Positions 12,776-24,225 are shown, counted from the stretch's first letter. The stretch: DNA of 64,000 nt from Chamaelirium japonicum (GCA_947650365.1 CANTAL010000021.1:744001-808000); one strand, 5' to 3'. Notes: a model not told the origin generated them from the letters alone. A program made the numbers and translations.

Positions 12776-15700
12776 TCTACCTCACAATATATTATCAGCA
12801 CGAACATGTCGAGCACAGCCTACCAGTCACAAGAAAACGAAAAGAGAAACGAAGACAGAAGAGAGAGAAAAAGAGGGAAGAGAAAACAGAGAGAGAAACG
12901 AAGACAGAAGAGAGAAAAAGTGAGAAGAGAACAAAAAGATAAACGAAGAGAGAAGAAGTCCTGCTCCAGGCCATTGGCTACAGATATAGGTATGAAGTAA
13001 GAAGGAATCTAAATTCCAATACTAAACTTCTCAATATTTATACGACCCCTTTAGGGTGGAGCACATTTGACGTCTCTCTCTTTCTCCTATCTTACAATAC
13101 GTTATCAGCATGAACATGTCGAGCCCAGCCGATCAGTCATAAGAAAATCGAGAGAGAAATGAAGGCAGAGGAGAAAGAACAAGAAAGAAGAGAACGGAGA
13201 GATAAACGAAGACAAACGAGAGAAGAAGTCCTGCTCTAATCCATTAACCACGGGTCTAGGTGTGAAGTAAGAAGTAATCTAAATTCCAAAACTCCACTTC
13301 TCAATAATATAATTTACACTCGCCATTTTTTTCTCTCTTTTCCTATGGATTAGGGTTTCCCATAGATTGCTTAGGCCCTAAGTATGCTTACCCTATAAAT
13401 AATAAATAATTTATGACCCCTTTAGGGTGGGGCATGTTTGACGCTCTCTCTTTCTCTTATCTCATAACACGTTATCAGCATGAATATGTCGAGCCCAACT
13501 GACTAGTCGTAAGAAAACAGAGAGAGAAACTAGGCCAGAAGTGAAGTTTTGGAATTTAGATTCCTCCTTACTTCACACCTAAACCCATGGCCAAAAGATT
13601 GAAGTAAGACTTCTTCTCTCTTCTCTCTTTATTTATCTCTTCGTTCTCTTCTCTCTTCTTCTCTTTCTTCTATGGAGTTTTTGAATTTAGATTTCTTCTT
13701 ACTTCACACCTATACCCGTGGCCAATGGACTTGAGCATGACTTCTTCTTTATTGTCTCTTCGTTTATCTCTTTGTCCTCTTCTCTCTTCTGTCTTTGTTT
13801 CTCTTTCCGTTTCCTTGTGACTGGTCGGCTGGGCATGACATGTTCGTGTTGATAACGTGTTATGAGATGGTAGAAATAGAGAGCCGGCACACGTGCCGCA
13901 CTCTAAAGGGGTCATATAAATATTGAGAAGTGGAGTTTTGGAATTTAGATTTCTTTTTACTTCACACCTATACCCATGGCGAATGGACTGGAGCAGGACT
14001 TCTAATCTCTTATCTCTTTGTTTATCTCTCCGTTCTTTTGTCTCTTTTTCTCTCTCTTCTGTCTTTATTTCTCTCTCCATTTTCTTATGACTAATTGGTT
14101 GGGATCGACATGTTCATATTGATAATGTGTTGTGAGAAGAGAAAAGATAATCTAAATAAAATAATATAAATATCTCTAGTTATAATAATTAAATAGAAGT
14201 CTGTTCTTATCTTCTTTTTCTTTTGTGTAGTTTTGGAATTTAGATTCTGTATTACTTCACACTTATACCCGTGGCCAATGGATTGGAGCAGGACTTCTTC
14301 TATCTTCTCTTTTTGTTTATCTTTACGTTCTCTTCTCTATTCTTCTCTCTCTTCTCTCTTCTCTTCTCTCTTCTTCTCTCTCGTCTGTAGAGTTTTGGAA
14401 TTTAGATTCCTTCTTACTCCACACCTATACCCGTGGGCAATGGACTGGAGCAAGACTTCTTCTTCCCTTCTCTTTTTGTTTATCTCTCCGTTCTGTTCTC
14501 TCTTCTACCTAAATAATTTAATTAAATAATATAATTATTTAATTAAGAGAGAAACGAAGACAAAAGGGAGAAGAGAATAAAGAGATAAACGAAGAGAGAA
14601 GATAGTAGAAGTCTTACTCCAGTCTATTCGCCACTGATATAGGTGTAAAGTAAGAAGGAATCTAAATTCAAAAACTCTACTTCTTAATATTTATATAACC
14701 TCTTTAGGGTGCAGCACGTGTGATGGCCCTCTCTTTCTTCCATCTCACAATACGTTATCAACATAAACATGTCGTGCCCAGGCGAGACAACAAAACGGAG
14801 ATAAAAACAATGACAGAAGAGAAAGAAGAAGAGAGAAGAGGACAGAGAGATAAACAAAGAGAAAAGAAGTCCTGATGCAGTCCATTGGCCACGGGTATAG
14901 ATGTGAAGTAAGAAGGAATCTAAATTCTAAAACTCCACTTCTCAATAATATAATTAATCTCTTCATTTTCTTCTCTCTTCTTGCATAGATTAGAGTTTCT
15001 TATAGATTGCTTAGGCCCCAAGTAAGCTTACCCTATAAATAATATAAGACCACTTTAGGGTGGGGTATGTTTGACGACTCTCTCTTTCTCCCATTTCATA
15101 ATACGTTATCTGCACGAACTTGTCAAGCCCAGCCGACCAGTCGTAAGAAAATAGAGAGAAAAACGAAGACAGAAGTGGAGTTTTGAAATGTAGATTCCTT
15201 CTTACTTCACACCTATACCCATGGTCAATGGAATAGAGCAGGTCATCTTATCTCTTCTCTCTTCATTTATCTCTCTGTTCTCTTCTCTTTTCTTCTGTCT
15301 CTTCTGTCTTCGTTTCTCTTATCGTTTTCTTTCGACTTGTTGGCTGGGCTCAACATATTCGTGCTGATAACGTGTTATGAGATGGGAGAAAGACAGAACC
15401 ATCAAATGTGCCCCACCCTAAAGGGGTCGTATATTATTTATAGGGTAGCTTAGTTAGTGCCTAATCGATCTATGTCAAACCCTAATCTATGAGAGAAGAG
15501 AGAAGAAAATGGAGAAATTTAATTATATTATTAAGAAGTAAAGTTTTGGAATTTAGATTCCTTCTTACGTCACACCTATACCCGTGGCCAATGGACTGGA
15601 GCAGGGCTTCTTCTTTTCTCTCTCTTAATTTATCTCTTTATTCTCTTTTCTCTTCTTCTCTCTGTTCTGTCTTTGTTTCTCTCTCCGTTTTCTGTTGACT

Positions 15701-16150
15701 TGTCGGCTAGGCATTATATGTTTGTGCTGATAACGTATTATGAAATGGGAGAAATAGAGAGCCGTCAAATATTCCCTACCCTAAAAGGGTCGTATATTAT
15801 TTAAAGGGTAAACTTACTTTGGGCCTAAGAAATCTATGGGAAACCCTAATCCATAGTAGAAGAGAGAAGAGAACAGAGAGATTTAATTATATTATTGAGA
15901 AATGGAGTTTTGAAATTTAGATTATTTTTTACTTTATACCTATACCCGTGGCTAATGGACTAGAGCAGGACTTCTTGTCTCTTCGTTTATCTCTCATTTC
16001 TTTTCTTTCTTCTTCTCTCTTCTCTCTTCTCTCAACATGTTATAGCACGAACATGTCGAGCCCAGCCGACCAGTCAAAAGAAAATAGAGCAAGAAACAAA
16101 CACAGAAGAGAGAGAAGAAGAGAGAAGAGAAAGAAGAAATAAATAAAGAG
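12776..16150. repeat. P-repeat mosaic, block 2
   Basis: About ten P-repeat units. GA-strand copies are near 12788, 13096, 13468, 14750, 15100 and 16030, and inverted copies near 13850, 14128, 15360 and 15728. The first half is the second copy of the 1.9 kb duplication that starts at 9700. The 60-136 codon frames here follow base-composition bias and are not called as genes. Confidence 0.7.
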
Positions 16151-16336
16151 AGAAGAAGAGAAATAAAATATTTTTCATGCTCATAAATTTATATAAATTA
16201 TTTAATAATTTTACAATATTTTATAATTAAATATTTAAATAATAACGTTGAGATGATACGATTTAAATATTTAAAGAAATAATATACTTTATAATATTTA
16301 AAAAATATTAATTGAAATAAATAAAATTAATAAGCA
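16150..16336 (-). repeat. short AT-rich insert
   Basis: About 185 bp of AT-rich sequence between two P-repeats. It is the reverse complement of the inserts at about 8655-8830 and 43235-43410 and shares their edges (AAATATTTTT and TAATAAGCATTCTCCC-like). It is therefore a second small AT module present in at least three copies. Confidence 0.55.
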
Positions 16337-16870
16337 TTCTCCCATCTCATAACACGTTATCAGTATGAATATGTCAAGCCCAGCCGACCAGTCATAAGGA
16401 AACGGAGAGAGAAACGAAGACAGAAGAGAGAGTAGAAGAGAGAAGAGAATGAAGAGATAAACAAAGAGAGAAGAGAGAAGTCCTCTTCTAGTCCATTCGC
16501 CAGGGGTTTAGGTGTGAATTAAGAAGGAATTTAAATTCTAAAACTCTACTTCTCAATAATATAATTAAATCTCTCCATTCTCTTCTCTCTTCTCCCATAG
16601 AATAGGGTTTCCTATAGATTGCTTAGGCCCTAAGTAAGCTTACCCTATAAATAATATATGACCCCTTTAGGGTGGGGCACGTTTGACAGCTCAATCATTC
16701 TCCCATCTCACAATATATTATCAGTATGAATATATGGAGCCCAGCCGACCAGTCATAAGAAAACGGAGAAAAAAACGAAGACAGAACAGAGAAGAAGAGA
16801 GAAGAGAATGAATAGATAAACGAAGAGAGAAGAGAGAAGAAGTCCGACTCCAATCCATTGGCCACAGGTA
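16337..16870 (+). repeat. P-repeat units cut by element A
   Basis: Two GA-strand units. The second (about 16590-16870) has the ordered TTAGGCCCTAAG, TAAGCTTA and TATAAATA motifs. It stops at CCACAGGTA, exactly where the left LTR of element A begins. The rest of the unit resumes at 24837. Confidence 0.7.
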
Positions 16871-17479
16871 TGGGTGCAAAAATTATACCAGACCGGATCA
16901 GATCGGTATGGGCCCGCGCAACGGCCCAAGTGGGTAAGCCCGCCCGGTCTCATGGGCCCACTCTACGGGGCTCGCAGATCAAGCCTCCCCCTTATTGGGC
17001 TCGAACAATGGCCCAATAAGGGCCCAGCAAGGAGGCCCAGAACCAGTGCCATGTCATCATTGCCATATCATCACTACCATATCGGGCACGTGCCTACGCT
17101 ATAAAAGGACCCCCAAGGCATCCAGGAAGGGGGTTGGTCATTCAATCAGAGGAGGAGGATTCCAGAGCAAGTGCTAGAGCTCAATTCTCTCCTTCTTGTA
17201 CTCTTCTAGTTGCTCCGTGCAACCCCACTGTACGAAGCTTCTCTTGGCCTGTCAAGAGAATGCTCACCCCTCATTTTACTCAAATTATAGTAAATATCAG
17301 GTGGCATCTCTCGCCCGGAGACGTAGGTCGTAAGACTGAACTCTGTCACCAATCATTGTGTCATCACTCCCTACTCTCTTCATCTACTCTCCCATCTCTC
17401 TAACTCTACAAACCATCAAATTCAATCAAGGCTGTGGGGTGGGATTCTCAATCAAGGCGGCTCGGAAATTTCCCCCACA
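16871..17479 (+). repeat. Element A 5' LTR
   Basis: It begins TGGGTGCAAAAATT and ends TTTCCCCCACA. It matches 24226-24836 along its whole length. It contains a TATAAAAG box at 17100-17107 with a CACGTG motif just upstream. Position 17480 onward leads into the primer-binding site. Confidence 0.9.
17087..17107 (+). promoter_or_regulatory. Element A LTR promoter: G-box and TATA
   Basis: CACGTG lies at 17087-17092 and TATAAAAG at 17100-17107. The 3' LTR keeps the TATA box (24456-24463), but its G-box position reads CACGTT. Only the 5' copy has the complete motif. Confidence 0.6.
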
Positions 17480-17484
17480 ATCTT

Positions 17485-17500
17485 TGGCGCCGTCTGTGGG
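17485..17500 (+). other. Element A primer-binding site
   Basis: TGGCGCCGTCTGTGGG starts five bases after the LTR. Its first ten bases match the tRNA-Asp-type site TGGCGCCGT(T) of plant gypsy elements nearly perfectly. The same word occurs in elements B and C. Confidence 0.8.
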
Positions 17501-17619
17501 ATATCGATAGAATTCTTACCCATACCTCTACCGACTCCTATTCAGCTTGTGGTGACGAGCCACAAGTCCTCCTCCAAATCAACCTCAACGCCTTCATCAC
17601 GCCGACATCAACACGCTCA

Positions 17620-19282
17620 ATGGTGAAGGCCAGCACCAACCTACCAAAGGTGGGTGCTGATCGGACAATCGACGTGCTAATCGAAGAAGAACAAGAAGTC
17701 TCGGTTGCAACCAACCGAAGAAATATTCATAAGCGACTGGGGCCACAAGGAAGTCATCCGAGAAGCCACAGCAATCGGCAGGACCCACCATTCCCGAGGC
17801 AACGATCTGGCAAAGAGCACGCCGTCCAAGGGGACAACGGTCCAGCTACATACCAAATTTCGGCTGCTGATTTCCAGCTGTTGAACCTTCTCAAGAGGAA
17901 CGCACCCTCGAGCAAGAGAGGGATTCCCTAAAGAAGGTAGCTGAAAGAGCGGGGGTTGTGGCCCACAACTCTCCAGCTGCTGATGAATACCAACCAAGGA
18001 CTCGCCCAACCGTGAGTCATCGTCTTAAAGAATCACATGTGCTGTGTATCGAGAGGCATCAGGTATCCATACAAGCGCCAAGGCAAACGGTATGGGATCG
18101 CCTCGACGTCAACGGTGCGCTAAGCTATCGCCGAGAAGGATCGCCTCAGTCAACAAGGTCCACTGGACATTCTATCCCTCTGCACATGAAAGCAACAGAT
18201 GCCCGCGAGCTGGTCAACCGACTAAGGCATACTGCCGACGTAGGACGTCGTCATCAAGACCATAGGTAGCTAATCACCTCGGTGGGGCCACTGCATCCCA
18301 AGGTGCTTATAACCTCATTTCCTATGGATTGACGAATACCGAGCCTACCGAAGTTTAACTGCATCAAGGGAGACCCTGCTCTCCATATCCTAGCCTACAA
18401 GCAGGCCTTGATGCCATACGAGTATGAGAACCATGTTCTTTGCCATATGTTTGCGGGAAGCCTCGAGGGGCCTTCCCTAGATTGGTACCACACATTGCCC
18501 ACCAGTGCGGTGGCTACTTTTGAAGAACTGGCGAAACTCTTCATGGATCATTATCGGCTAAACTTAAAGCCGGAAAAGAAGCTGGATACACTCTACCGGC
18601 TGAAGATGGGCTCCGAAGAGTCTCTAAGGAGCTTCACGATGAGGTTTCGTAATGAGCACTCTGAGCTCACCGGTCGGTCCCATAATGAGGAGGCCATCAT
18701 GCTGGCATTCCAGAATGCTATCCAGCCAGAGCTCCACATCTACCCCGACTTCATCCGGTATCCTCCCAGTACCTTAGAGGCAATGTTCAAGGCGTACAGC
18801 GGGAGATAGAGGTAGAAGACCATCAGCAGGCCAGAAGACTACGTGAGCCCCGCGAGTCTCGTGACTCCCGACATAAGAAAGATGATGAAGCTCCGAATAA
18901 AGTACACTACAAGAAGTCTGCCCATGTCGTGTCCGACCAAAAGGTACAGTCCAAAAGGTATAATGAAGATCCGAAGGCCCCTCCAACAGAAAAGAGGCAA
19001 ACTCCAAGGGAGCAAAGGGTGTTCACTGAGCTAAACACCTCCATTGAAGACATCTTCGCCTACTTGCAGAACGAGCCCTTTTGCAACTGGCCACAGCCTC
19101 TCCCTCCAAATTTCGACCAGGCGGGAGATTCGATAGCCTACTGTAAGTTCCATCGTAGCCATGGCCACCCAACCTCTACATGTCGGAAGCTAAAGCATCA
19201 CAACAAAGACCTGATCCAAGAAGGACGGCTCGATGGCTACCTCGCTAATAAGGAACCAGGTCGAGAGAAGGAAATGCGATAG
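17620..19282 (+). pseudogene. Element A gag, broken
   Basis: Gag is the structural protein that forms the retrotransposon particle and packages its RNA. The ATG at 17620 opens a 103-codon frame that contains the TYQISA-x-DFQLL stretch also found in the gags of B and C. The reading frame then shifts and meets stops near 17930 and 18267. The main gag domain (retrotrans_gag type) is at about 18360-18809, with the landmarks FAGSLEGPSLDWYH, LKPEKKLDTLYRL and EEAIMLAFQNA. A frameshift near 18790 moves the C-terminal part to the next frame, which ends at 19282. That part carries a variant zinc knuckle, C-x2-H-x4-H-x4-C (CKFH..GH..TC). No pol sequence follows. Confidence 0.85.
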
Positions 19283-19377
19283 CAGTGGAGAAAGAAAGTC
19301 AACGTAATACGTGGATGCATAATCGTAACGTCCGTTGGGTAGCGTCTGAAAAAGTGTAACAATAACTTTGTTTTATC

Positions 19378-19383
19378 AATAAA
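19378..19383 (+). terminator. candidate poly(A) signal after A gag
   Basis: AATAAA lies about 95 bp after the last gag codon. Element C has AATAAA in the equivalent position after pol (53343-53348). Use of this site would end the transcript before the tandem arrays. Confidence 0.35.
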
Positions 19384-19439
19384 GTGTCTCCTTTTTCTCA
19401 AAATCAAATCTCTCGAAGTTCGATTCAACCATGTTAAGT

Positions 19440-19905
19440 AATAAAAAAAAAGACTCCTGGCAACCCAGGTCAATCGAAGACCTTCGATTCCACCCATTCA
19501 AGTCGGAAGCTCGAAGGCAATTCGGCTATGCCCTCTTGAGGCTAAAGTCCGATAAAAAGGCTCCTGGCAACCCAGGTCAACCAAAGACCTTCGATTCCGC
19601 CCATTCAAGTCGGAAGCTCGAAGGTAATTCGGCTACGCCCTCTCGAGGCTAAAGTCCGATAAAAAGGCTCCTGGCAACCCAGGTCAACCAAAGACCTTCG
19701 ATTCCGTCCATTCAAGTCGGAAGCTCGAAGGCAATTCGACTATGCCCTCTCGAGGCTAAAGTCCGATAAAAAGGCTCCTGGCAACCCAGGTCAACCAAAG
19801 ACCTTTGATTCTGCCAGTTCAAGTCGGAAGCTCGAAGGCAATTCGGCTACGCCCTTTCAAGGCGAAAGTCCGATAAAAATGCTTCTGATAATCCAGGTCA
19901 AGCTA
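19440..19905 (+). repeat. 107-bp tandem array in element A
   Basis: CTCCTGGCAACCCAGG starts at 19454, 19561, 19668 and 19775, and a variant starts at 19882. The spacing is exactly 107 bp each time, giving about 4.3 units. Each unit has a CCTGG/CCAGG stem with a 4-base loop, and CCTTCGA paired with TCGAAGG further along. Confidence 0.9.
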
Positions 19906-19984
19906 AACTATCAACTATACTTATCCAAGGCGATGAGAATAAGTCCAAGGCAGGCGTCGCCGCTTTGACATGCACCAAGTTCAA

Positions 19985-20760
19985 GGAGACATCCTTGGCA
20001 CTCAAAGACAAAGTCCGAGGCGACCAACGCCTCGACACTCTACAAGCCCAAGGCCCAGCCCTTGGCACTCGAAGACAAAGTCCGAGTCGACCAACGCCTC
20101 GGCACTCTACAAGCCCAAGGCCCTACCCTTGGCACTTGAAGACAAAGTTCGAGGCGACCAACGCCTTGGCACTTTACAAGCCCAAGGCCCAGCCCTTGGC
20201 ACTCGAAGACAAAGTCTGAGGCAACCAATGCCTTGACACTTTACAAGACCAAGGCACAGCCCTTGGTACTCGAAGACAAAGTCCGAGGCGACCAACGCCT
20301 TGGCACTCAACAAGCACAAGGCCCATCCCTTGGCACTCGAAGATAAAGTCCGAGGTGACCAATGCCTCGACAATCTATAAGCCCAAGGCCCTGCCCTTGG
20401 TACTCGAAGACATAGGCCGAGGCGACCAATGCCTCGGCACTCTACAAGCCCAAGGCCCAGCCCTTGGCACTCAAAGACAAAGTCCGAGACGACCAATCTC
20501 TCGGCACTCTACAAGCCCAAAGGCCCAGCCCTTGGCACTCGAAGACAAAGTCCGAGGCGACCAACGCCTCGGCACTCTACAAGTCCAAGGCCCAGCCCTT
20601 GGCACTTGAAGACAAAGTTCGAGGCGACCAACGCCTTGGCACTCTACAAGCCCAAGGCCCTGCCCTTGGCATTCGAAGACAAAGTCTGAGACTACCAACA
20701 CCTCGGCACTCTATAATCCCAAGGCCCTACCCTTGACATATAAAGATAAAGTCTGAGACG
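19985..20760 (+). repeat. 67-bp tandem array in element A
   Basis: About 11.5 copies of a 67-bp unit; the GACAAAGT word starts at 20007, 20074, 20141 and so on. Each unit carries two stem-loops: CCGAGGCG/CGCCTCGG (8 bp stem, 5-base loop) and CCAAGG/CCTTGG (6 bp stem, 6-base loop). Because 67 is not a multiple of three, open frames of 60-130 codons appear on both strands. They are by-products of the array. Confidence 0.9.
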
Positions 20761-21239
20761 TCGTCGTCGACGTATTGGCATTCGATCAAAAGTCCAAGCT
20801 TAGTCTTGTTACTCAAGTCCAAGCATCAGATTGTCACTGGCCATCACCTTTTCTCGACGACTAACGGTTCCAAACCGATCAGGGGGTGGTTGGTCTAACT
20901 CTGTCAGTGCGTGTCTCCAAACTGGTGCAGTCGACGGTGGGTAACACAGGATAAAATGGTGCTTCCTTAAACCTGGCCAAGTCAACACACTCACGTGACC
21001 GTAGTACCTAGCGAATGCAGTAACCAGGTGCGGTAGTACATTGGGTAAAGACTGGCTGGCCATCATGCGGTGTCATCCTAGATTATCTCTAAGAAGCCCC
21101 CTCGAATATAGAATTGTCCCTCGCCGACATCCCCGCGCACCAGCGTTCTATCGAAAAAGTATCGGTTTCAAATGGGGCTGAAATTCGAAAAACACACTAT
21201 TTTCAATACCGACATTTTTTGGCCTCTTCTAGCAGCCAC
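20761..21239. other. unassigned spacer inside element A
   Basis: About 480 bp of non-repetitive sequence between the 67-bp and 119-bp arrays. I see no domain, RNA gene or repeat in it. A weak 85-codon frame on the minus strand (20809-21066) has no recognisable features. Confidence 0.5.
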
Positions 21240-22350
21240 AATAATGGGGTGTCGGCATCAACAAGCAGCCCTCCCTCGGTTTTACACAAAAATAGAGTGG
21301 GGAAGGGGTGACGGCACACCATCAGCAGCACACCCCTCAGTTTTGTCAGAAAACCAAGAGGGGATGTGTGTCGGCATCAACAAGCAACCCCCCCTCGGTT
21401 TCACACAAAAACCGAGTGGGGAAGGGGTGACGGCACACCATCAGCAGCACACCCCTCGGTTTTGTCAGAAAACTGAGAGGGAGTGTATGTTGGCATCAAG
21501 AAGCAACCCCCCCTCGGTTTTGCACAAAAATCGAGTGGGGAGGGAGTGACGACACACCATCAGCAGCACACCCCTCGGCTTCGTCAGAAAACCGAGAGGG
21601 GGTGTGTGTCATCAACAAACAGCCCCCCCTCGGTTTCGTATAAAAACCGAGTAGAAAAGGGGTGACGGCACACCATCAGCAGCACACCCCTCGGTTTCGC
21701 CAGAAAACCGAGAGGGAATATGTGTCGGGATCAACAAGCAACCCCCCCTCGGTTTTGGACAAAAATCGAGTGGGGAGGGGGTGACGGCACACCATCAGCA
21801 CACCCCTCGGTTTTGTCAGAAAACCGAGAGTGGGTGTGTGTTGGCATCAACAAGCAGCCCCCCCTCGGTTTCGCACAAAAACTGAGTGGGGAGGGGGTGA
21901 TGACACACCATCAGCAGCACACCCCTAGGTTTTTTCAAAAAACCGAGAGGGAGTGTATGTCGGCATCAACAAGCAGCCCCCCTCGGTTTCACACAAAAAC
22001 AAAGTGGGGAGGGGGTGACGACACCCCATAAGCGGCCCCCCTTCTCGGTTTTGTAAAAAACTGAGAAGGGAGGGGGTCTTGGCATCAGTTACAACCACCC
22101 CTTGGTTACGTCAGAAAACCGAGAGGGGGTGTGTGTCGGCATCAACAAGCAGCCCCCCCTCGGTTTCGCACAAAAACCAAGTGGGGAGGGGGTGATGGCA
22201 CCCCACAAGCGGCCCCCCATCTCGGTTTTGTAAAAATGCCTGAGAGGGGAGGGGGTGTTGGCATCAGCTACAACCACCCCTCGGTTTCATCAGAAAACCG
22301 AGAGGGGGTGTGTGTCGGCATCAACAAGTAGCCCCCCTCGATTTCGCATT
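21240..22350 (+). repeat. 119-bp tandem array in element A
   Basis: About nine copies; the CGGCATCAACAAGCA word starts at 21253, 21372, 21491 and onward, with small length variants. Each unit has two stem-loops: CTCGGTTTT-GTCAG-AAAACCGAG (9 bp stem) and CTCGGTTT/AAACCGAG around a 7-base loop. The last third (from about 22020) is a variant with AAGCGGCCCCC and GTTACAACCACCCC inserts, so two unit types are interleaved. Confidence 0.9.
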
Positions 22351-23469
22351 AAAAAAAAAACCCGACCCCAACAGCGCAAAGTGGGAGTCGGAGAGCGGAG
22401 AAGCTTCTTCCACGCCGAGGGAATGCCTACCGAGGTACACCATGTACGACTTTGTGACGGCAAGGGTGGGCCACCAGACACGAGAGGAGGAACAAAACGA
22501 GCGAAGCAGCCCGTGATGCACCTAAGAAGGAAAGAAACAAATAGAGAAAGAGCAATATACTTTGATTTCCATTCCAATAGTCCCTTATTGATTTGTTGCA
22601 TCAATCACATTGCCATGCCACAACAACAGAGTCAAGCAAGAGAAAAAAAAGAGAGGCGCTGCTCTGCTCTCTCACCGAAAACAAAGAAAAAAAAGGGGAG
22701 GAGGGGCCCACAGTCCCCCTCTTCCTCTTCTCCTCCGATCCAGTCGGGAGGGCCGCCCGACTCGCGCCCACAGCCCCCTTCTCCGACCCGATCGGGGCTA
22801 GCCCCCCGGCCCGCGCTCGGAGCCGCACGCCGACCGCAAGGCGCGCCCCGCGCTGCAGCTCGTGCACAGCCCACCGCCGACCGCCGCCACTGCGCCCCAC
22901 GCAGCCGTCTGCGCATAGCCCGCCCGCTTGCGCCGCTGCCCCATGCCGGTCCGGCCTCTGCGCCCGGGCCTCCGCTTACACCACTGCCTCCATGGGCCAA
23001 AGGAAACAAAAGAAAGAATGAAAGAGAGAATAAGAGATGCTGCTCTCGCTGAAGTCCAAAGCAAAGAATAGAAAGGGAAAACAAAGAAAGGACGAAACCA
23101 AATAAAGAAGGAAAGAAAGAAAGACAAAAAAAGAAAGAAGAAAAGTCAAAAAGGCAAGATTGGCTGGTAGTAGTGAATGTGAATGGCTGCATGGGCTGGC
23201 ATTGTAGTGAATGTGAATGGCTGATTCCCTCTCCCCCTTCGTGCATGGATCCCGTGACCCCACCTGTCTTGCTTCCATCATGGGAGTAAAAAAAAAAGTG
23301 AAACCAAATAAAGAAAGAACGGTGGCAAAGGGAGGGGGGGGAACAAAAAAAAAAAAAAAAAAAGAAGAGGGAGGGCTCTCTCACACTTGCACACGTCTTT
23401 CTCTCGCACGGACTCCGTGCACGGCTCTCTCCCACTTACGCCCGGATCAACAACGAGACAAAAAAAAAG
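22351..23469. other. GC-rich, CpG-rich block of unknown origin in element A
   Basis: A non-repetitive 1.1 kb block. Positions 22720-22990 are very rich in C, G and CpG, unlike anything else in the window. They are flanked by A-rich stretches, including a run of about 19 A near 23345, and by a short repeated GTGAATGGCTG motif at 23175-23225. Frames of over 250 codons exist on both strands here, but they are Pro/Arg/Ala-rich and overlap each other, so I do not call a gene. It could be a host gene 5' region captured by the element. Confidence 0.4.
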
Positions 23470-24165
23470 AGGACCTCGGCGTCGGCAGAAGGCAAAGGAG
23501 TCTCGGCGACTTCTCTATTAGGAAACGCACTGCTTTCTCTGAAAGGCCTATTTGCAAAACCGAGACTTTTTGGCTCGTACCAAAAGAGTCTCGGCATCGG
23601 CAGAAGGCAAAGGAGTCTCGGCGTCGTCTCGGTCGGGAAACGCACTGCTTTCTCTGAAACGCCCACTTGCAAAACCGAGACTTTTTGGCTCGCACCAAAA
23701 GAGTCTCGACGTCGGCAGAAGGCAAATGAGTCTCGGCGTCCTCTCGGTCGGGAAACGCACTGCTTTCCCTGAAACACCCACTTGCAAAACCGAGACTTTT
23801 TGGCTCGCACCAAAAGAGTCTCGGCGTTGGCAGAAGGCAAAGGAGTCTTGGCGTCCTCTCGGTCGGGAAACGCACTGCTTTCTCTGAAACGCCCACTTGC
23901 AAAACGGAGACTTTTTGGCTCGCACCAAAAGAGTCTCGGCGTCGGCAGAAGGCAAAGGAGTCTCGGCGTCCTCTCGGTCGGGAAACGCACTATTTCTCTG
24001 GAACACCCACTTGCAAAACCAAGACTTTTTGGCTCGCACCAAAAGAGTCTCGGCGTCGGCAGAAGGCAAAGGGGTCTCTGTGTCCTCGAGGTCGTGGAAC
24101 ATACTAATTTCTCGGGAACACCCACATACAAAACCGAGATCTTTTTGGCTCGCACCGTAAGGCGT
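23470..24165 (+). repeat. 115-bp tandem array in element A
   Basis: About six copies; the GTCGGCAGAAGGCAAA word starts at 23481, 23596, 23711, 23826, 23941 and 24055 (the last interval is 114). Each unit pairs CCGAGACTTTTTGG with CCAAAAGAGTCTCGG across a 6-base loop, a 14 bp stem with one bulged base. A minus-strand frame of 290 codons (23436-24308) runs through it and is an artefact of the repeats. Confidence 0.9.
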
Positions 24166-24210
24166 TTGCACCATGGAATCCCAGCCGACCCAGGGGGTCC
24201 TGACCCGATT

Positions 24211-24220
24211 GGGAGGGGGT
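24211..24220 (+). other. Element A polypurine tract
   Basis: GGGAGGGGGT followed by AACTT sits directly before the 3' LTR. This is the usual priming site for second-strand synthesis. Elements B and C have GGAGGGGGTAAC in the same place. Confidence 0.75.
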
Positions 24221-24225
24221 AACTT

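Noticed and set aside
13670-14080. 136-codon frame and many other 60-130 codon frames in P-repeats
   Set aside because: Purine- and pyrimidine-rich DNA has few stops, and these frames cross unit boundaries at different places in different copies.
19985-20760. CRISPR array
   Set aside because: The units are regular, but the whole 67 bp is conserved with no unique spacers. The context is a plant retrotransposon. The same holds for the 118-bp arrays.
20809-21066. 85-codon minus-strand frame in the element A spacer
   Set aside because: No domain and no upstream signals; the length is within chance expectation.
22255-23435. Overlapping frames of 265-267 codons on both strands of the GC-rich block
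   Set aside because: They overlap head-on, consist mainly of Pro, Arg, Ala and Ser, run into repeats or A-runs, and show no known domain. Low stop density follows from the GC content.
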